From: Halichondria panicea
Lineage: Eukaryota; Porifera; Demospongiae; Suberitida; Halichondriidae
NCBI RefSeq assembly: GCF_963675165.1
Contig: NC_087389.1
Coordinates: forward strand, 4,152,830 to 4,216,829
Reading direction: 5' to 3'
DNA length: 64,000 bases
Both the position numbers and the translations under genes were made by a program. The notes under the pieces are model-generated. The model worked only from the letters and a program-made list of their open reading frames with translations. It was not told the DNA's origin and made no database searches. Positions 44,433 to 58,700 of the stretch are shown here, one piece after another (position 1 is the stretch's first letter; every line of letters begins with the position of its first letter).

Positions 44433-45239
44433 TATGTAGCATTGTAGAGTCATATTAAACATGCCCTCTCTGTGGTCAACACTGCCACTCCCACAGCCTA
44501 GGAACACTAGCTTTACAGTACTATAGCAAACTATTGGACACTCTTGATTGCTTTTATGTTGTTGCTAGTGCTATTTGTATGATTGTTTACATGGCAAGTT
44601 GTCTGTAATGAGGTGGGTGGTCTAGTGTGCAAATGAGGGGTGGGTGGGGCTCACTACCTCAGCCTATACCTGTACATGTATATATACTGCAAAACCGTTA
44701 ATTGGTGGCCTATAATAATTATGACTCGATGATGATCCAGTAGCTATAGCCTACCTACTACTGATGGGTGTACTTGTGCTGACAATAGTGGGGCTGGACG
44801 GCGGGCTCCAGGAGATGAGGATAGATATTGTACATTTTTTATATACCTGTATTACCTGCCTTGGACAGAATGTTGTGGTGGAGGACCCTCCTAATAGGAG
44901 GATTCTAATTAACTCCAGTGTCATTACAACAGGTACGTTGCTATATACCATGCACTCCCACCAAACACACACTTCGTTCGGGCGGCACTAGATCTATATT
45001 ATAGCATTATATTATAGTCTATAATACAAACACTGATCCAGTGTGGCAGGAGGTGGACTGATGATCTCCCTGCCGTAGGATCCCATCAATATTCTCATTA
45101 GGTCTTCCACGTCATGATAATCAGTGTGTAAGTAATTGGCATGGGTTCAACGTCTTATCCTGAGCTATCCTGAGCTGTACATGGTTCGTTCGTACGAAAT
45201 TTTGCACCAACGAAAATTACCTGCTACATATTACATATA
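44433..45239. other. Intergenic region, possible exon remnant
   Basis: The only notable frame is 44764-44991 (+), 75 codons, with a hydrophobic start and the phrase GQNVVVEDPPNRR, which I do not recognise. It could be a decayed exon or chance. The rest shows nothing supportable. Confidence 0.3.
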
Positions 45240-45812
45240 TTCAGTGCTCCTCTTTTCAGTCATCATGCCTGCCAGACTTTTGTAGAACGTATTCGCACTT
45301 CTCCCCATCCCTCCTGTGGTTGACATTACTAGTGCATGGGGTATAGCATGCATACTCCACTTCCCGAACTCTCTGTTCATATTGGTGTCTCTTCTCTTAT
45401 TCGTGCTTTCTGTATACTGCTGTGAGTGAGCTTCTATGGTTCGATCTGGCGCTTAGGTTAAAAATACCCTAACATCTAGAAATGCCTTCTCGAATCGCCC
45501 GCCCCAGAAGCCAAACATGGCAACATCCAATCTTGCTCCGTCCTCAGTGATTGCTGAATTGTATGATAGGTGTTCTCCAGTGAGCGGTTGGAGATGTGAT
45601 TCAATTGCCACTCTGTGACAGACCTCTGTTAACCAGATATAGCTGTTAGTACAACAAACAATCCATCGGATCAGGTGCAAACTATAAGCTTTGCCCGGCC
45701 TGCATGCTGCTGAGAGTCTCCATCGTGTCCATCCGAGGTGCACGCTCATCGAAATACCACGCAGCAGATCGAAGAACCATGCCAGCCCAATGATCTCCTG
45801 GCGGAAGGGCAC
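45240..45812 (-). pseudogene. LINE-like C-terminal fragment, copy 3 (degenerate)
   Basis: The minus-strand frame contains LTEVCHRVAIESHLQPLTGE, DGARLDVAMFGFWGG and FLDVRVF. Below 45453 the match continues in shifted frames (STTGGMGRSANTFYKSLAG). It is the same family as the fragments at 26290 and 28353, but more decayed and without a clear poly(A) or target duplication. Confidence 0.7.
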
Positions 45813-45925
45813 ATCTGCTGATTCAGAACATTATTCTTGTTCTCTGCATACATGATTGTTCTATTGCTTGTACATTTAAATTTGTCCCCCCTATAGCTCT
45901 CCCCCCCCCCCCAAAAAAAACTACG

Positions 45926-46085
45926 GTAGAGTAGACTACCGAATTTCGTCGCTAAAAGTGCGTATAATGCACGAACAAAACGAGATTGATCTAACTATAA
46001 CTATACACACCAATAAGTGGCTATCCACATTTTCGCTGGCTAGTAGTCCCAGTGACGTCTGACGATATTTGGTAGTCTACTCTAC
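45926..46085. mobile_element. Short MITE
   Basis: The ends GTAGAGTAGACTACC and GGTAGTCTACTCTAC are perfect inverted repeats spanning 160 bp. It is preceded by a poly-C/poly-A run at 45901-45920. Confidence 0.75.
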
Positions 46086-46210
46086 ACATACTTAATTATT
46101 ACACATGCAATCTGGCAAAGTAATTATATACAATCCAACAAAAGTGCAATAAAAAGACACATGATTTGCTAATCAGCATTAAAAATAATACAAAGTGTAC
46201 ACATGAATCA

Positions 46211-49200
46211 CTAAGTAACCTTGGTCAAGTCCACAGAGCTACTAGACCTAGTTCGAGTCTCTACAATTCCCTCCTTCGGTAGGTCCAGACTGTCAGAGGT
46301 TTTTGAAGTCAGTGAGCCTCGTCTTTCCTTGGGGGAGGAGCCACGCCTCCGAGCAGGGGACGAGGGTGTCTTGCTTCGTCCAAATCCAAACAAGCCGACA
46401 CCACTTTTCTTTTTAGATGACTCTCGCTTGGCACCGGATTTTTTGACTTTCTTCGAACTGGAAGCATTTTGTTTCGTGTCTCGGAACAATTCTGCACTGG
46501 GTGAGCGACTGTGGGCAGGGCTGGGGATTATTGTCAGAGTTCGAAGTGCATCACTACTCTTGGAACGTGGTGGACCGGTGTTACCTGGTGTCAAGTGTGC
46601 CGGAGAAGATGGGAGAGTGTGTGATGTGGAGGAGTCGGGCGTGAGGTAGATGGTGTGTGAGGGTGTGACATGAGTGGGGGAGGACGTGGCGCTTGGGTTG
46701 GGTGTAAGGTACGTAGTATGTGTGGGGGAAGGTGACTCGGAGGGTGTGTAGCGAATGGGCTCAGTGGGGGATGGAGAGGGGGTGGGCTGTTGGGAATCAA
46801 ATCCAGAGTCACCAGACGTTCGATTCTGTGATCAGATCAAGAAAAATTGTAAAATTAATGTGAATCAATATTATACTTATATCGCATAGAATCTAATTAC
46901 GAGCTACATGTAATGGGGTCAATAGCAGAGCTCAACGCGTTTATAATAATATAATGCAGCCATTTTCAGGCCCCATCCAACAAACAGATGTCTCTTGTGA
47001 CGAGTGATGACTCGCTAGCCAGCTAGCTTCATTATGGAAAGTGAGCGAGCTAGGTTAACGAGTCATTATATACTATGTACGTGTATCTTTCATTTTACCA
47101 CCAGATGGATACCAGCTATAGCGCCTACCATGAATCAATTCTACGCTGTCTATGCATAATTGGAAAAGCGCTTCTGAATCAATTCGACTATAAAAACCAG
47201 TTGCTTAGAAGCTAGCTTATAATCGAGTATACGTACGCGCTAATAATCCAATTTCTATGGTAGAGCCATAATTATAGTAGCATACATGTACTTTCAACCA
47301 AGCTAACTATGTAGAATGTATCTTGAGAAGAAAACGTTAAACACAAATTCAGGGCTAACTACAGTTCAAGCACACATGTATAGATGAAGCTAGTAAGAAC
47401 AGTACAAGACTGTCGAGTATATACCTCTTTCTTGACAGCAGGGTGAGTCTCCCTGAAGCAGTTGTGGTGATAGGTCTCACTGTTCACTGCAATGTCTCCC
47501 ACTCCAGGTACTGAGTACGAGAGAAAAGAAGTACATGTGCATAAGTCATTGAATTAATAGAGTAGACAACAATAATTATAAAATATGGCTATTATTTCAA
47601 TGAGGTCAACAATTTTGCTTTGGTTTCACAATCCTCAAGCACCTCGTACATGTACATATGACTGTATGACTTGTGTACATTGTACTTGAAAAAGCGTTAA
47701 TTACCAAGTCCTCCTAAATTGTACAGTGCACTAGCTATGTTTGTCATCATACAACAGTGGATTATGGCCACACCGCAATATAAAAAGGCCGAGCACCCAT
47801 GCAGGTCACAACAAGATGGGCCATATCCTACTGGAGTAAGTTTTACGCACACACGCATCAATTATTGTCACATGCGACAAGATTATTTTTGGTTCACTCT
47901 ACATGTATTTCATGCATAAACCCAACCCACAACAAAAGCTAACCCTCTAGATACTATATTATAGTGTCCACTGTACATACAGTTACAGTACTCACCATAG
48001 CCACTTTGTTCATTGCTGTCGTTGTAAGAATCCACAAGGTCTCCCGGCCCTCGACTGACTCTGTGACTGACCTTCACACTGCCCCCGTGAGTTATCTTAT
48101 CCTGACCAGATTTGGCCGCAAGTGTGGTGCCTAGTTCAGCAATACGCTCCGTCTCCATCACATTCAACTATGTGTGTGTGTGTGTGTGTGGTGTATGTGG
48201 AGAGGGGAGGGGGGTTGATAAAGGAGAGAGATTTATTATAATAATTATGTACAGCTTGGATAACAAGGCCACTTAGTACATTGTACAAACTTATAATTAT
48301 ACTGTTACAGTAGCTACATGTACGTAAACAGATGATACCAGTCTCTTGCATTGGATTTATGAGCCAATGAAAAAGAAAGTACTCCATGTACAAGACGAAG
48401 TAGCTAATCACATACACATATCTACAAACATATACATGTAGCCACTGCAGTAACAATCTCTCACCTCAGCAATGGCGTCCTCTAGAATGGATAGAAGGTT
48501 CTCCCTGTCCTGTGAGGAGTCGCAGTTAAACTGCATTACAATCTTCTCCTCCATCGACGAGTGGATCTGAACACCGTACTTGTAATCTGAAGGGGAGGGG
48601 CATTGGTTAGAGTTTAGTATGCACGTGTCCCAAGTTGATGGTCAGCCTCACAACCAAAGTATTACAGTGGAACATCTCTTAACGACCACCACTGAATAAA
48701 TTGATATAAAGGCCAGGCATGTACCAAATGAACAGTTTGTGGTACAAAGTAAACTACCTCTGAACAAAGGCCACCTCCGTACTAAACAACCCCTTAACAA
48801 AAATCCACCTCTGTATTGTTTCTCAAATGTGTCCCTTATAAAAGAGGTTTCACTTCAGTGCGTGTGCATGTATGAATAGGCTTACAATGAGTCTCAAAGC
48901 TGATGGGCATCAGGTTGAGTAGAAAGAAAGACTCTTTGAAGGCATACTCGCTGCGATTGCGTTTGCACACAATGAGCAGGTCAGAGAACGTGAACAGTGT
49001 TCGTCGATGGCTACGGAATGACTTGCTGTTCGGGTCAGTGACCTCGTTGACCGAGAACTTTCCCAGAAAGTGACGCTGTGGGTTGGCCAGTTTCTGTGTG
49101 TGTGTGTGTTAACCAACCAGTAGTAGTATGCATGCGAAATTGTGAGCTATGAAAACCACTTAGGCCCCTAGCTAATGAGAACAGGAGTAATAGATCTACT

Positions 49201-52200
49201 TTTGTACGTTTCTTATAATTATGTTTACTCACGACTGTTGTGGAGCCGGTGATCTGCTTCTCAATCTTTATAACCTTGTCAGTGTGATCCGCACCAGTGG
49301 TGAACTCATGCTAAAAACAAGAGAGTTAACGTTGAGACAGTATTATAGTGCGGAGGCTGAATGAAAATTAATACTAAACTATATTTAATCGATAACTTAC
49401 AGTGAGTATTCGTTCGTAGACGTCAGTGAGCATTGTCTCGGGGAAATTCTCACTCTCGTTACAACCTGGAGCATTATGAAGGCGAGAACAAATTATTAAA
49501 CATGAAAATGAAAACAGTTTATCTAAATTGGGGGAGGAAAGACCCGGATATATACATGTACGTACGTAAAGTCATGTACAAGCAAAATGTACAGGCATGT
49601 GAAACGACCATCGAATACAGACGAGAAACATTCACTGTACTGTACATCATTGTAACAGAGCATCACGGAAGTAAACGATATCAACACAATCCTTGTTAGT
49701 GACGGTAGACTAAGGGTGTTAGTGGGAAAGGCATCCACTGATCTAATTATGAATAATATAATTGTGGCTAATACGCCATTGGAACTTCCATATTGCACAT
49801 TTGCTGATAGAGCACAGCTAAGCTTGTAAACAAGCAATTACGTGATAAAAGAACACTGGGAAATGTTGGCAATGAATCACCAATACACACTTTGTAAGTA
49901 TTCTGTTTTTTCAACTTTCCCCACCAAAGTGGTACACAATGGGATTCCCCTAGTTTATAAGCCCCACCCACTCACCTCTGTTCATGGTGATCCACTGTTT
50001 CTTGGTGATGCGTGACCGTACGGACGGATTGTGCAGGGACGTGTGCAACATCATGATAGCGAAGGAGAGCATGTAGGCAGCGTCGTCAGAGCGAATCTGT
50101 GCATCCTTGTTAGCCTTGTAGTACTCCAGCGCAAACACCTCCATTATCTTGTCAATCTTTTGTGCCTCTCCCTAGGGGGTGGGGGTGGGGTGCTAGTAGT
50201 TAAAAGTTTTCTCTCTCTTTCTGAGACAATTCTATAACATGACAGACATTTCAAACTCCAGTTTATAGGCGGGCCTTCAGTAAAATATAAGTACACACAT
50301 GTACATGACCAGGAGTGCTTTCATGCACTCCTTGTGCCTTTATTTGGACCCAAAAGTAACTTTATAGGTAGAAAAACAAAATGCTTGACATTGGATAATT
50401 GATGAAGTTATAGACACTCAAAGTAAACATTGTTAGGCTTTGTAAGGCACGTTATACACCGTATACATGTATGTATTCCAAACCTACCGGCATTCTGAAG
50501 ATCTGTTGAAACTGTCTCAGCGCATCGTCTATTGGCTTGTCTCTCATGTCCATCTGCTCCACCAGACACCTAGCAACAAGAGGGGGAGTGGTTCAACACT
50601 ATTCAACAAAGCATAAATTTAGTAGAAGGCTTTAGTGGCTATGTCTCAGTGGGTGGCTATGTCTCAGTGGCGCATAAATTCACTGACAGCTCAAAAGCTA
50701 TAAGAAATTTAATAGCCCTAAAAAACCAAGCACCTTAACCACGTACATGTACAATGTACGTACGATATAGATACTGTTCGTTCAAGTCCTGAGCTAATAC
50801 GGGACACAAATTAAATACTGTGCATTGAGAATCATGTGGGAATATCTCTGCTTCAACAATGAGTTGCTACGGGGGATTATCGTGGGAAGATCTCCATTGT
50901 CTACTGTAAATGCCATTAGACTTAGGTGCACGTGTATAGCCTAATAAGAGTGAAGTCCCTTTAATGGTACAGTAACTATTACTACACAATATACGTGACT
51001 ACACAATATACGTGTACAAACCATGGTCACACTTTTGCACTAAGCTCTAATTCAATCCTAACCCCTCTCACAACCCTCACACACCACACATCATGACCAT
51101 CACACATCACACACTCACTCTAGCACGGCCATGTTGAAGTCTGAGTTGATCTCTCCCAGAAACTCTCCGATCTTCTCCTTGCTCAGTCCGTAATGGCTCA
51201 TTAGGAACTCTGCGACATAGCGAGGGTCGTCTTCCAAGATGTCCGACATCACCAGGTACTGGATGCCTTTGGTCGGCTTCCTGTGGGCGTGTGTGTGGTG
51301 TGTGCACATGGTGTATAAAGTGACTGCACATGTGTACGAGAGACATGTATGCGCGCACCATATTCATTTGAAGCCACATTGCAACATAAATCTAAAGATT
51401 AATTGTGTCTATAACTTCAGACAAAACCATATAATACCTAGGTTACAGACAAAACCAGCAAAACCAGGCCACCCTTGGGCAGACTAACAATGGCTGTAAT
51501 AAAGCGGTGGTATGCATTGTAGAGGATGTACATGCACAGTCATGTAGACAGTGATTTGTGACAGCCATTAGTCGTATTTAAGAGGGCATGCACAGACATA
51601 CATGTACATGTACAGCTGTGATTAGAAGACAACCTGAATTGAAAGCTTGCTAACAAGCAGGTATACAGATGTATGCATTCCATCAACCCTCTGATTCATG
51701 ACAACACGAGATACTGCACAACAAGACAGCTTGTCAACAACAGAGTGCAATCAGTACCATGCAGTCTCAGATGGTCCCCATGTACACATGCAATACACGC
51801 ACGTTACATTCTCAAAGCAAAAACAAGTTCAATTAGAAGGTGAGTCAAGCTGTTTTCTATTCAGTACTACTGACGTACACATACATGTACACTGAACATT
51901 ACGAGGACAGCATACAAGCCATGCATGCACAAGTGCATGTACTGACCTGTTGAAGTGGTTCACTCCGATATTTTTCTTCTGTTTGATCGTGTCAATGCTG
52001 AACTTGCGAGCTTGAAACTTCTGTACATTACAGACAGGGGGTGTGGCCTCTGATGCCCTCCTATCACGACCATCTTCAATGTTCACACTCACCGGAGTAC
52101 TCGACCGGGAACCTAGAGACACAAATGTGTGTGTGTGGGGGGGGGTAACGTATATTGAATATATACATGAATGTACAAGTGTGTACACATGATTCTAAAG

Positions 52201-52429
52201 ATAGGAAAATATTTAATGGCCTGTCAGAAATGTTTCAATGAGGACGAGGAGTCTTATTAAATACTGGAAGACTAGTTATGGAAGAAACAGTCCAGCGAGG
52301 CAATGAATAAGCATAATAGTACGCTCTCATCAGAAAGTCTCTTTTATTACAGACGTACAATGTACATTAACACACGACAATAGTCAGCTAACCAATAGTC
52401 TAAGAGCAGGTTAATGGTCACTCTGCAAG

Positions 52430-52462
<33 letters not shown>

Positions 52463-52723
52463 TGCATTTATCAATTGACCCTGGTCTGCAAGCTATCACA
52501 AGTACATTGCAGCAAAAGACAGACGGCATTATAGCAAAGACAGAGCTAGTTATCAACTGAACTCACCAGTGGAGAATATGCTGAGAGGTCTGCTGATGTC
52601 TCCAGTGGAGAAGGCACCTGTGATCCCGTCTGTCTTGTCAAGTCGGGGGTCAGTCGATGACTCGTCTTCACACGCCCCCTCTATGTTCACTACCACCTGC
52701 GACAAGTCTAATGGTGTCGCCTG

Positions 52724-52762
<39 letters not shown>

Positions 52763-55700
52763 GGGGGTTATAACAGAGGTTACTGTAGCATGGTGTGTGT
52801 GCCTTTGGGAACCATTAGTGTAGCTAGCAAAAAGTGTGCGTGATCGATGGAAAACCATTTAGTTTTGAGTAGTGTATAGTGTATATGCACGTGTGTGTGC
52901 ATGCTGTGTGTATCGTTATGATAACAGACTCATTGTGTCAGTACAGTACTCATTCATTCAATCCACACTACAATGTCAGCACAAGCTATTGTACCAGGCA
53001 GCAGATCTAACAAGGAAACGGAATGCTTTGTGGATGAATCATGATCGATCGATGCACTCCTTATTCTACAATACGCATGTTGAACAATCAACACCACAAT
53101 CTAAACAATAACTGAAATAGCAAACACACACACACAAAGCAGCACTTCAGTTACAGGAATTCCTAGTACAACTTCAGCTTAAACTAGTCATGTAGGACAT
53201 GTGACTCGCAAGACGTAAACTTTGAACAACAAACTTCTGTGTTAGCACAACTGTGTCAAGCAAGCACTCTAAACAAGCAGCTAGCATTTGTATTAAGCCT
53301 CTTAAGCTCTCACACAAGAAGCAGCATAATTATACAGCTTTACTGAAGGAAACATTCTTAAGTTAGTGTAAACCATTCAAGTTATGGTAACAAAAACATA
53401 TGTTATGAAGCCATCTGCTTATAAGGGACAGCCTTTGCAATAGCATGCTACATGTACATGTGCTTCATGTGATACGTAAACTTTGCACATGCACATGTAC
53501 ATGTACATGCATGTATAGCAATTCCACCAGCACAAAAACAGAATAAAGACTCCTACATTACATACCTCAAGTTCTTCCTCTAGTGTAACCTCTACCAATT
53601 CCACCACCTTCTGTCTCTTCTCCTGGACCAGCTCCAGACGTGTCCCTGAATGGGTGTGGCCAGTCCGCTCCTTGCTTAATAGTTTAGACGCCTCCCTTGC
53701 CTTCAAGAGTGGGTCGGTAACGCTCGGGGTACTGGTTTCACGACGATACTTTGGACGTTTCTTGTTTAAGATGCTTGGCCGACGACCTGGAGTTCGCATC
53801 GAATGGGCGCGGTTTCGACGGTGTTTCTCACGACGGATTTCTTTGAAACGTGACTGTAGTTTGTACTCCCGATACATGCGCTGTATCTTGCTCGCAGCCT
53901 TGTTGGCTTTTTCAGAGCCACCGTACTTGTTCTCCAAATCGCGGATGATCTTGCCTCGAATCCAGCAAGCAATTTCCGGTGAGATTAGTTCGTAATCCAC
54001 ACCAATCGTATTGAGGTTTGTGAGCGAACTTTGTCGCTTTATCTTCGGCTGCCCCTTCTTCTCTTCTTTCTTTATATCCGTCAATCTCTGCCTCCCACGT
54101 TCAATTGGTTTCTTTCCCTTGTAGCGTAGTGCAGCCAGAGTATGCGTGCGTGAGCGCATAGTGTACCCTCTGCATTGAATCACGTCTTCATCATTATTCA
54201 ATCGCAACTGTGCCAACGGATTCTTCACCATTTTGTTTGTAGATAAAGAGCTTGTAGGAGACACAAGTGGTGTGCTGGTGTCAATGCTCGATTCAATGTC
54301 TGTGCCGGTTGAGGTTTCACTGATGGAAGATACATTGCTTCGAATTGAGGATCGACCTTCTACCACGACAAAATCATCAGTATTGGGAGCAGATTTAGAA
54401 ACTGGAGTACTCTCGCCACTTTCAGTCGAGCTACTCTCTTTTGGTGACGTTTTCATTGTCTCTTTCTCCGAGCTTTTCTTGTTCAGTATGTGTTTCAGAT
54501 GCTGTGCAATCGCCCCACTGCCTGAAGACTTTGGCTTTGGTATAATCGGGCTCTCCATTCCAGTATTCTGAGTCCCATTCTGATTTGTGTAAGCTCTGTT
54601 CGGAGCAGGTGATCCGTTCGTAGCAACCGCATGCACTCGATTCTCACCAACAATAGGTGTCGAGCTGCCAGAGGAGGTCTTGATAGGCAACTCTTTATCA
54701 CTGCCATTTTGTTTTTGAGTGATTTTCAACTGATCTTCTTCCTCCATATCCGAGTAGTCAGTCTCACTATCTTCTGTGGGGGGGATTGCGAGGGATGGTT
54801 TTGGAGCGAGGGATGGTTTGGCTAACGTGGGGAGGGGTCTACGTGTTCCAGGGGGTGTGAAATGAGGGGGTATGTCGGGTAGTTCGAAGGAAGGTGGGAG
54901 ACCGGGACGTAGCGTCTGTGACCTGTGTGTGTGAGGGGGGAGGGGGTTAGTGTGTGGTGTGTAGACACGTTTAGAAACGTAGTTACATTCATACATACGT
55001 ACTTAGCAGATTACAAAGTTGTACATTCCTAGCAGCTAATGACCTGTGGCTATAGTACACCTTAGTACCTTCAGCTTCACAGATACTTGACCATGCAGGA
55101 CTACAACAAAGAGCTAAGTTTAGCTAGCAACACCAGCCAGTTCCTATAGCCAACACTGGTAGCTAGCTAGGCTAGGTTAATTAATCAGCTCTCTTGCAAA
55201 ATAATAATAATAACAGCTGCACAATTTGCACAGTCAGCAGGAAGCACTCATTGCATCACGACCACACAATCAGTGGCCATCTTTACCACAACAACCACCA
55301 TAGTCACGACATATTGTAACACACCACACCACAGCACTGCACCGTTACATCGAACCTCAAGGCAGTACTTGGGCATACAGATATATTTGGATATTCTGGG
55401 CATTTGGAAATTTGCTGAGTGGAAAAATTTCTCACGGTGTACCATTTTGGCCAGTATACAGAGTGATACGTCCAGTAGACTGTATATAGTACAGTCAGGT
55501 ATAAGGTACATGTACATACCAGGCATAGCAGACAGACTGACAAGTGAGAGGAGTGAACACATAACCAGCAGATTGTCTCTATGACATATTTGCACCTCAG
55601 GCCATTTAAGTGTGGTGTGGGCTCAGGAAAGGCTAGGAGTACATGGGTGGTGGTCCTGGGATTACTGTACCAATTAATTAGGGAGCACTCAACCATGCAT

Positions 55701-58700
55701 ACATTAAAGCCTTCCCTGTAACAAGTCATTGGCCTTATATTAACATCCAATTTGTACTGTACTTGGGAAAGGTGGTGTCACTTGGCTTGAGGACAGTTTA
55801 CGCTGCATGCCAACATTATGCATAAATTATAGCGAGTATAATTATGTGCCAATATTTAAAGATCGTGCTGATAATTTAATTCAACGCTCTTGTACAATTT
55901 GTTCGTCAATACAATTAAGAACTGTACACATAAACACTTCACACGTACAGTAGGAAGGGCATAATGGGATATAGAGGAAAATGTCTGAAGTTACAGAGAG
56001 TTTGAAAACAAAAGAGCCTAATTATAACAGGCCACACCAGCTCTGGACTTTGACAATTAGCCAGAGGGACAATATTGCCTGAGGCTGGCTTCACCACTGA
56101 CAACACATTTTTTCTCGACCCACCAACCATGCATCCATTAAAGTGTACTGTACAGTAAATCATGCGAGTTCATGACATAACATCTCCGGCTAACAGCAGC
56201 TGTACACAGAGGCCATGGAATTGAGTGGGAAACTGAAACAGATTTCACAGCGAATTATTGTACAACTGGACACTCATTGTCAATAAATAAGGAATGGGAT
56301 GCACACATACACACGTACATTGTATACAGTGAAGCCTGTATATCGCATTTTCTCATAATCAGGTCACACACTCTATGATACAGCCAGATGGTTGGTACTA
56401 ATGAAGCCCCACACAGTGTTTGGACCTGGGTTAGCAGGCCACCTCTTATTAACAGTCATGCACTGCTGGTTTGCAAAAAGAGCAATAACATTAATGTACT
56501 GCGGAGGTTTTCAGGTAGGTGAGGGAATGCTTCAGAGTGTAAAGTACCCATACATAAGTTATACATACAGCACAGTCAGCAGTAATTTAATACATTCATG
56601 AGTAACTTTACACTCCGAAGCATTCCCTCAACCTACCTGAAAACCTCTGTATGCAGCATGCATGTACATGCAATGTATATACACCTATCACAACTAGCAC
56701 ATTCTAACGAGACTATCAAAAACTGCTTTCAAATTGGTTGTGCAAAATCATATACATGTACGTACAAATGTACACAGAAAAGGGGCGAAGGATGTGAAGA
56801 CTAATAAAATGGAACGAAGCTCTACATAAAAAGGCCTCACACCACATACACTGCACTTACTTAGTGTAGTTCAAAGGAAACACCCACATTTGGCAAGCAC
56901 GTACTGTGTAAGTATTACCGTGACAACTTGCCAACAAAGGGGTTGTGTTGATTTTAAGAAGCATTCTCACTCTTGACACTAACAGACAAACAAGAAACAA
57001 AAGCTATCACATCCGGTAATGAAGAAATTCTGTATACAACGTACATCATGTATATAATATACCTACATGTAATACGGTGGAAGTTTAAGAGAAGGGTTTC
57101 TGGTGTCAAATGACACCACATACGTAGCTATCTCATTCCTAAGAACAACAAAGCGTGACTGAGTTGATCTCAGCAAAGCATATGCACACGCGATTATAAA
57201 TATGGTACCATACGTGCCAGCATATGCCATGGAAACCTGATACACTCAATCTCTCTGATTACACTAGCTATGTAATTATAAAATTGTAAGTTTAGTACTA
57301 TATATGAACACTAGCTCATATATCAATTTCCTACTTTAACCAGATGATACACAATTCATTGGCTATTGTTGAATTATCAAAACAAGCCTGCCAGATGATA
57401 AAAATTGAGCAGCTGCACGTTTCAATAATTGTACGAAAATGGTCAACACACAGCCGCTATAGTCTATAAAGGAGTAGGGCGGGATAACTTATTGACAAAC
57501 AGTTTGAGACAGACAACAGCTCCCATCTGAAAACAACCACATAGCTATAGTTCCCAAGAGGAATAACAATTATAAATAAGTGCATAGATAATTACACATT
57601 CTCATCGGAGGTACTGTACATGCAGTATATACGTACATCTAGGTCAAGCAGTCATGCCAACTTTGTAGACATGCATAAAACTGGAGACTCGTAAGTAAAC
57701 TGAACGCATCACACTGCGCTGTAGGATATCACGCTCTACACTAATTATATAGTAACTGTACAGCATATGCATACACGTATGCAATCGTCAGCACATATTT
57801 CCAGGCTCGAAACAACATTTGAGGTCACATATGGCTGTGTTCAGAGAGGGGTCATCAGGTGCATGGGGGAGGAGGTGGTGGAATGTGGGACCAGGGTTCA
57901 GGAATGAGACTACCACAACAATGGGTCCCTCACTCAGCATTTTAAATAGGGCAGATTAGCTATGTAGATCTAGAGTAAAGAATGCATACCAAATAGTTCA
58001 AAGTACGTATCATCTATGGAAGTTATACCAGCACGCTTAAAATAGATTTGCAGCCGATATTTACAACTTGTCTAATGAGGAGGCACTTAATTGGTGACCA
58101 TTATAATTATCTGCATGGCTAGTTATTTCCTGAGCTAATTGCTTCACTTGGCTCACCTCAACCTAAATAACAAGGGGACAGCAAGACTCAATTCATCCGG
58201 CCATTATCCCTACGCTGGGTGGGTTAGGCTCATTCATCAGAACATGATAGCTAGACACTCAAATTTGGCATGGTATAAGTTTGCTCTAAAAATACCACTA
58301 TTCGCAGTGCAGTTAGAAGATTACATGCATGTGCACTTGATGCAGTTCTGTGGTAACAGAATGCAAGCAACGTAATACTAAAATTGGGCAAGTAATGTGT
58401 ATATACCAACAAACGTCATAAAAAGATCGCTATAAAATGAATGGTTGTATATTTGGGGACCTCCCACCCACACACATCATGGCTTAGAATTCCCCAGCGA
58501 AGCTCTCTAAAAAGCAACACGATACGTCATTCAGTGCATACACGAGGATGTGGTAAAAGTAGCTGCAAGGAAACAATTCAGCTATAAATATCCTCCTAAA
58601 ATAACGCGAGTGTTGTTATGTTGAGTAGGTTTTCAGGGAATGTGGCACATACCACAGCCCCTGCAACATGGGAATTGACTCATCCATACAAGAAACTGTA

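Noticed and set aside
44764..44991. 75-codon frame with a hydrophobic start as a possible gene
   Set aside because: No recognised family, no splice context that extends it, and it sits in a repeat-rich spacer; kept only as a note.
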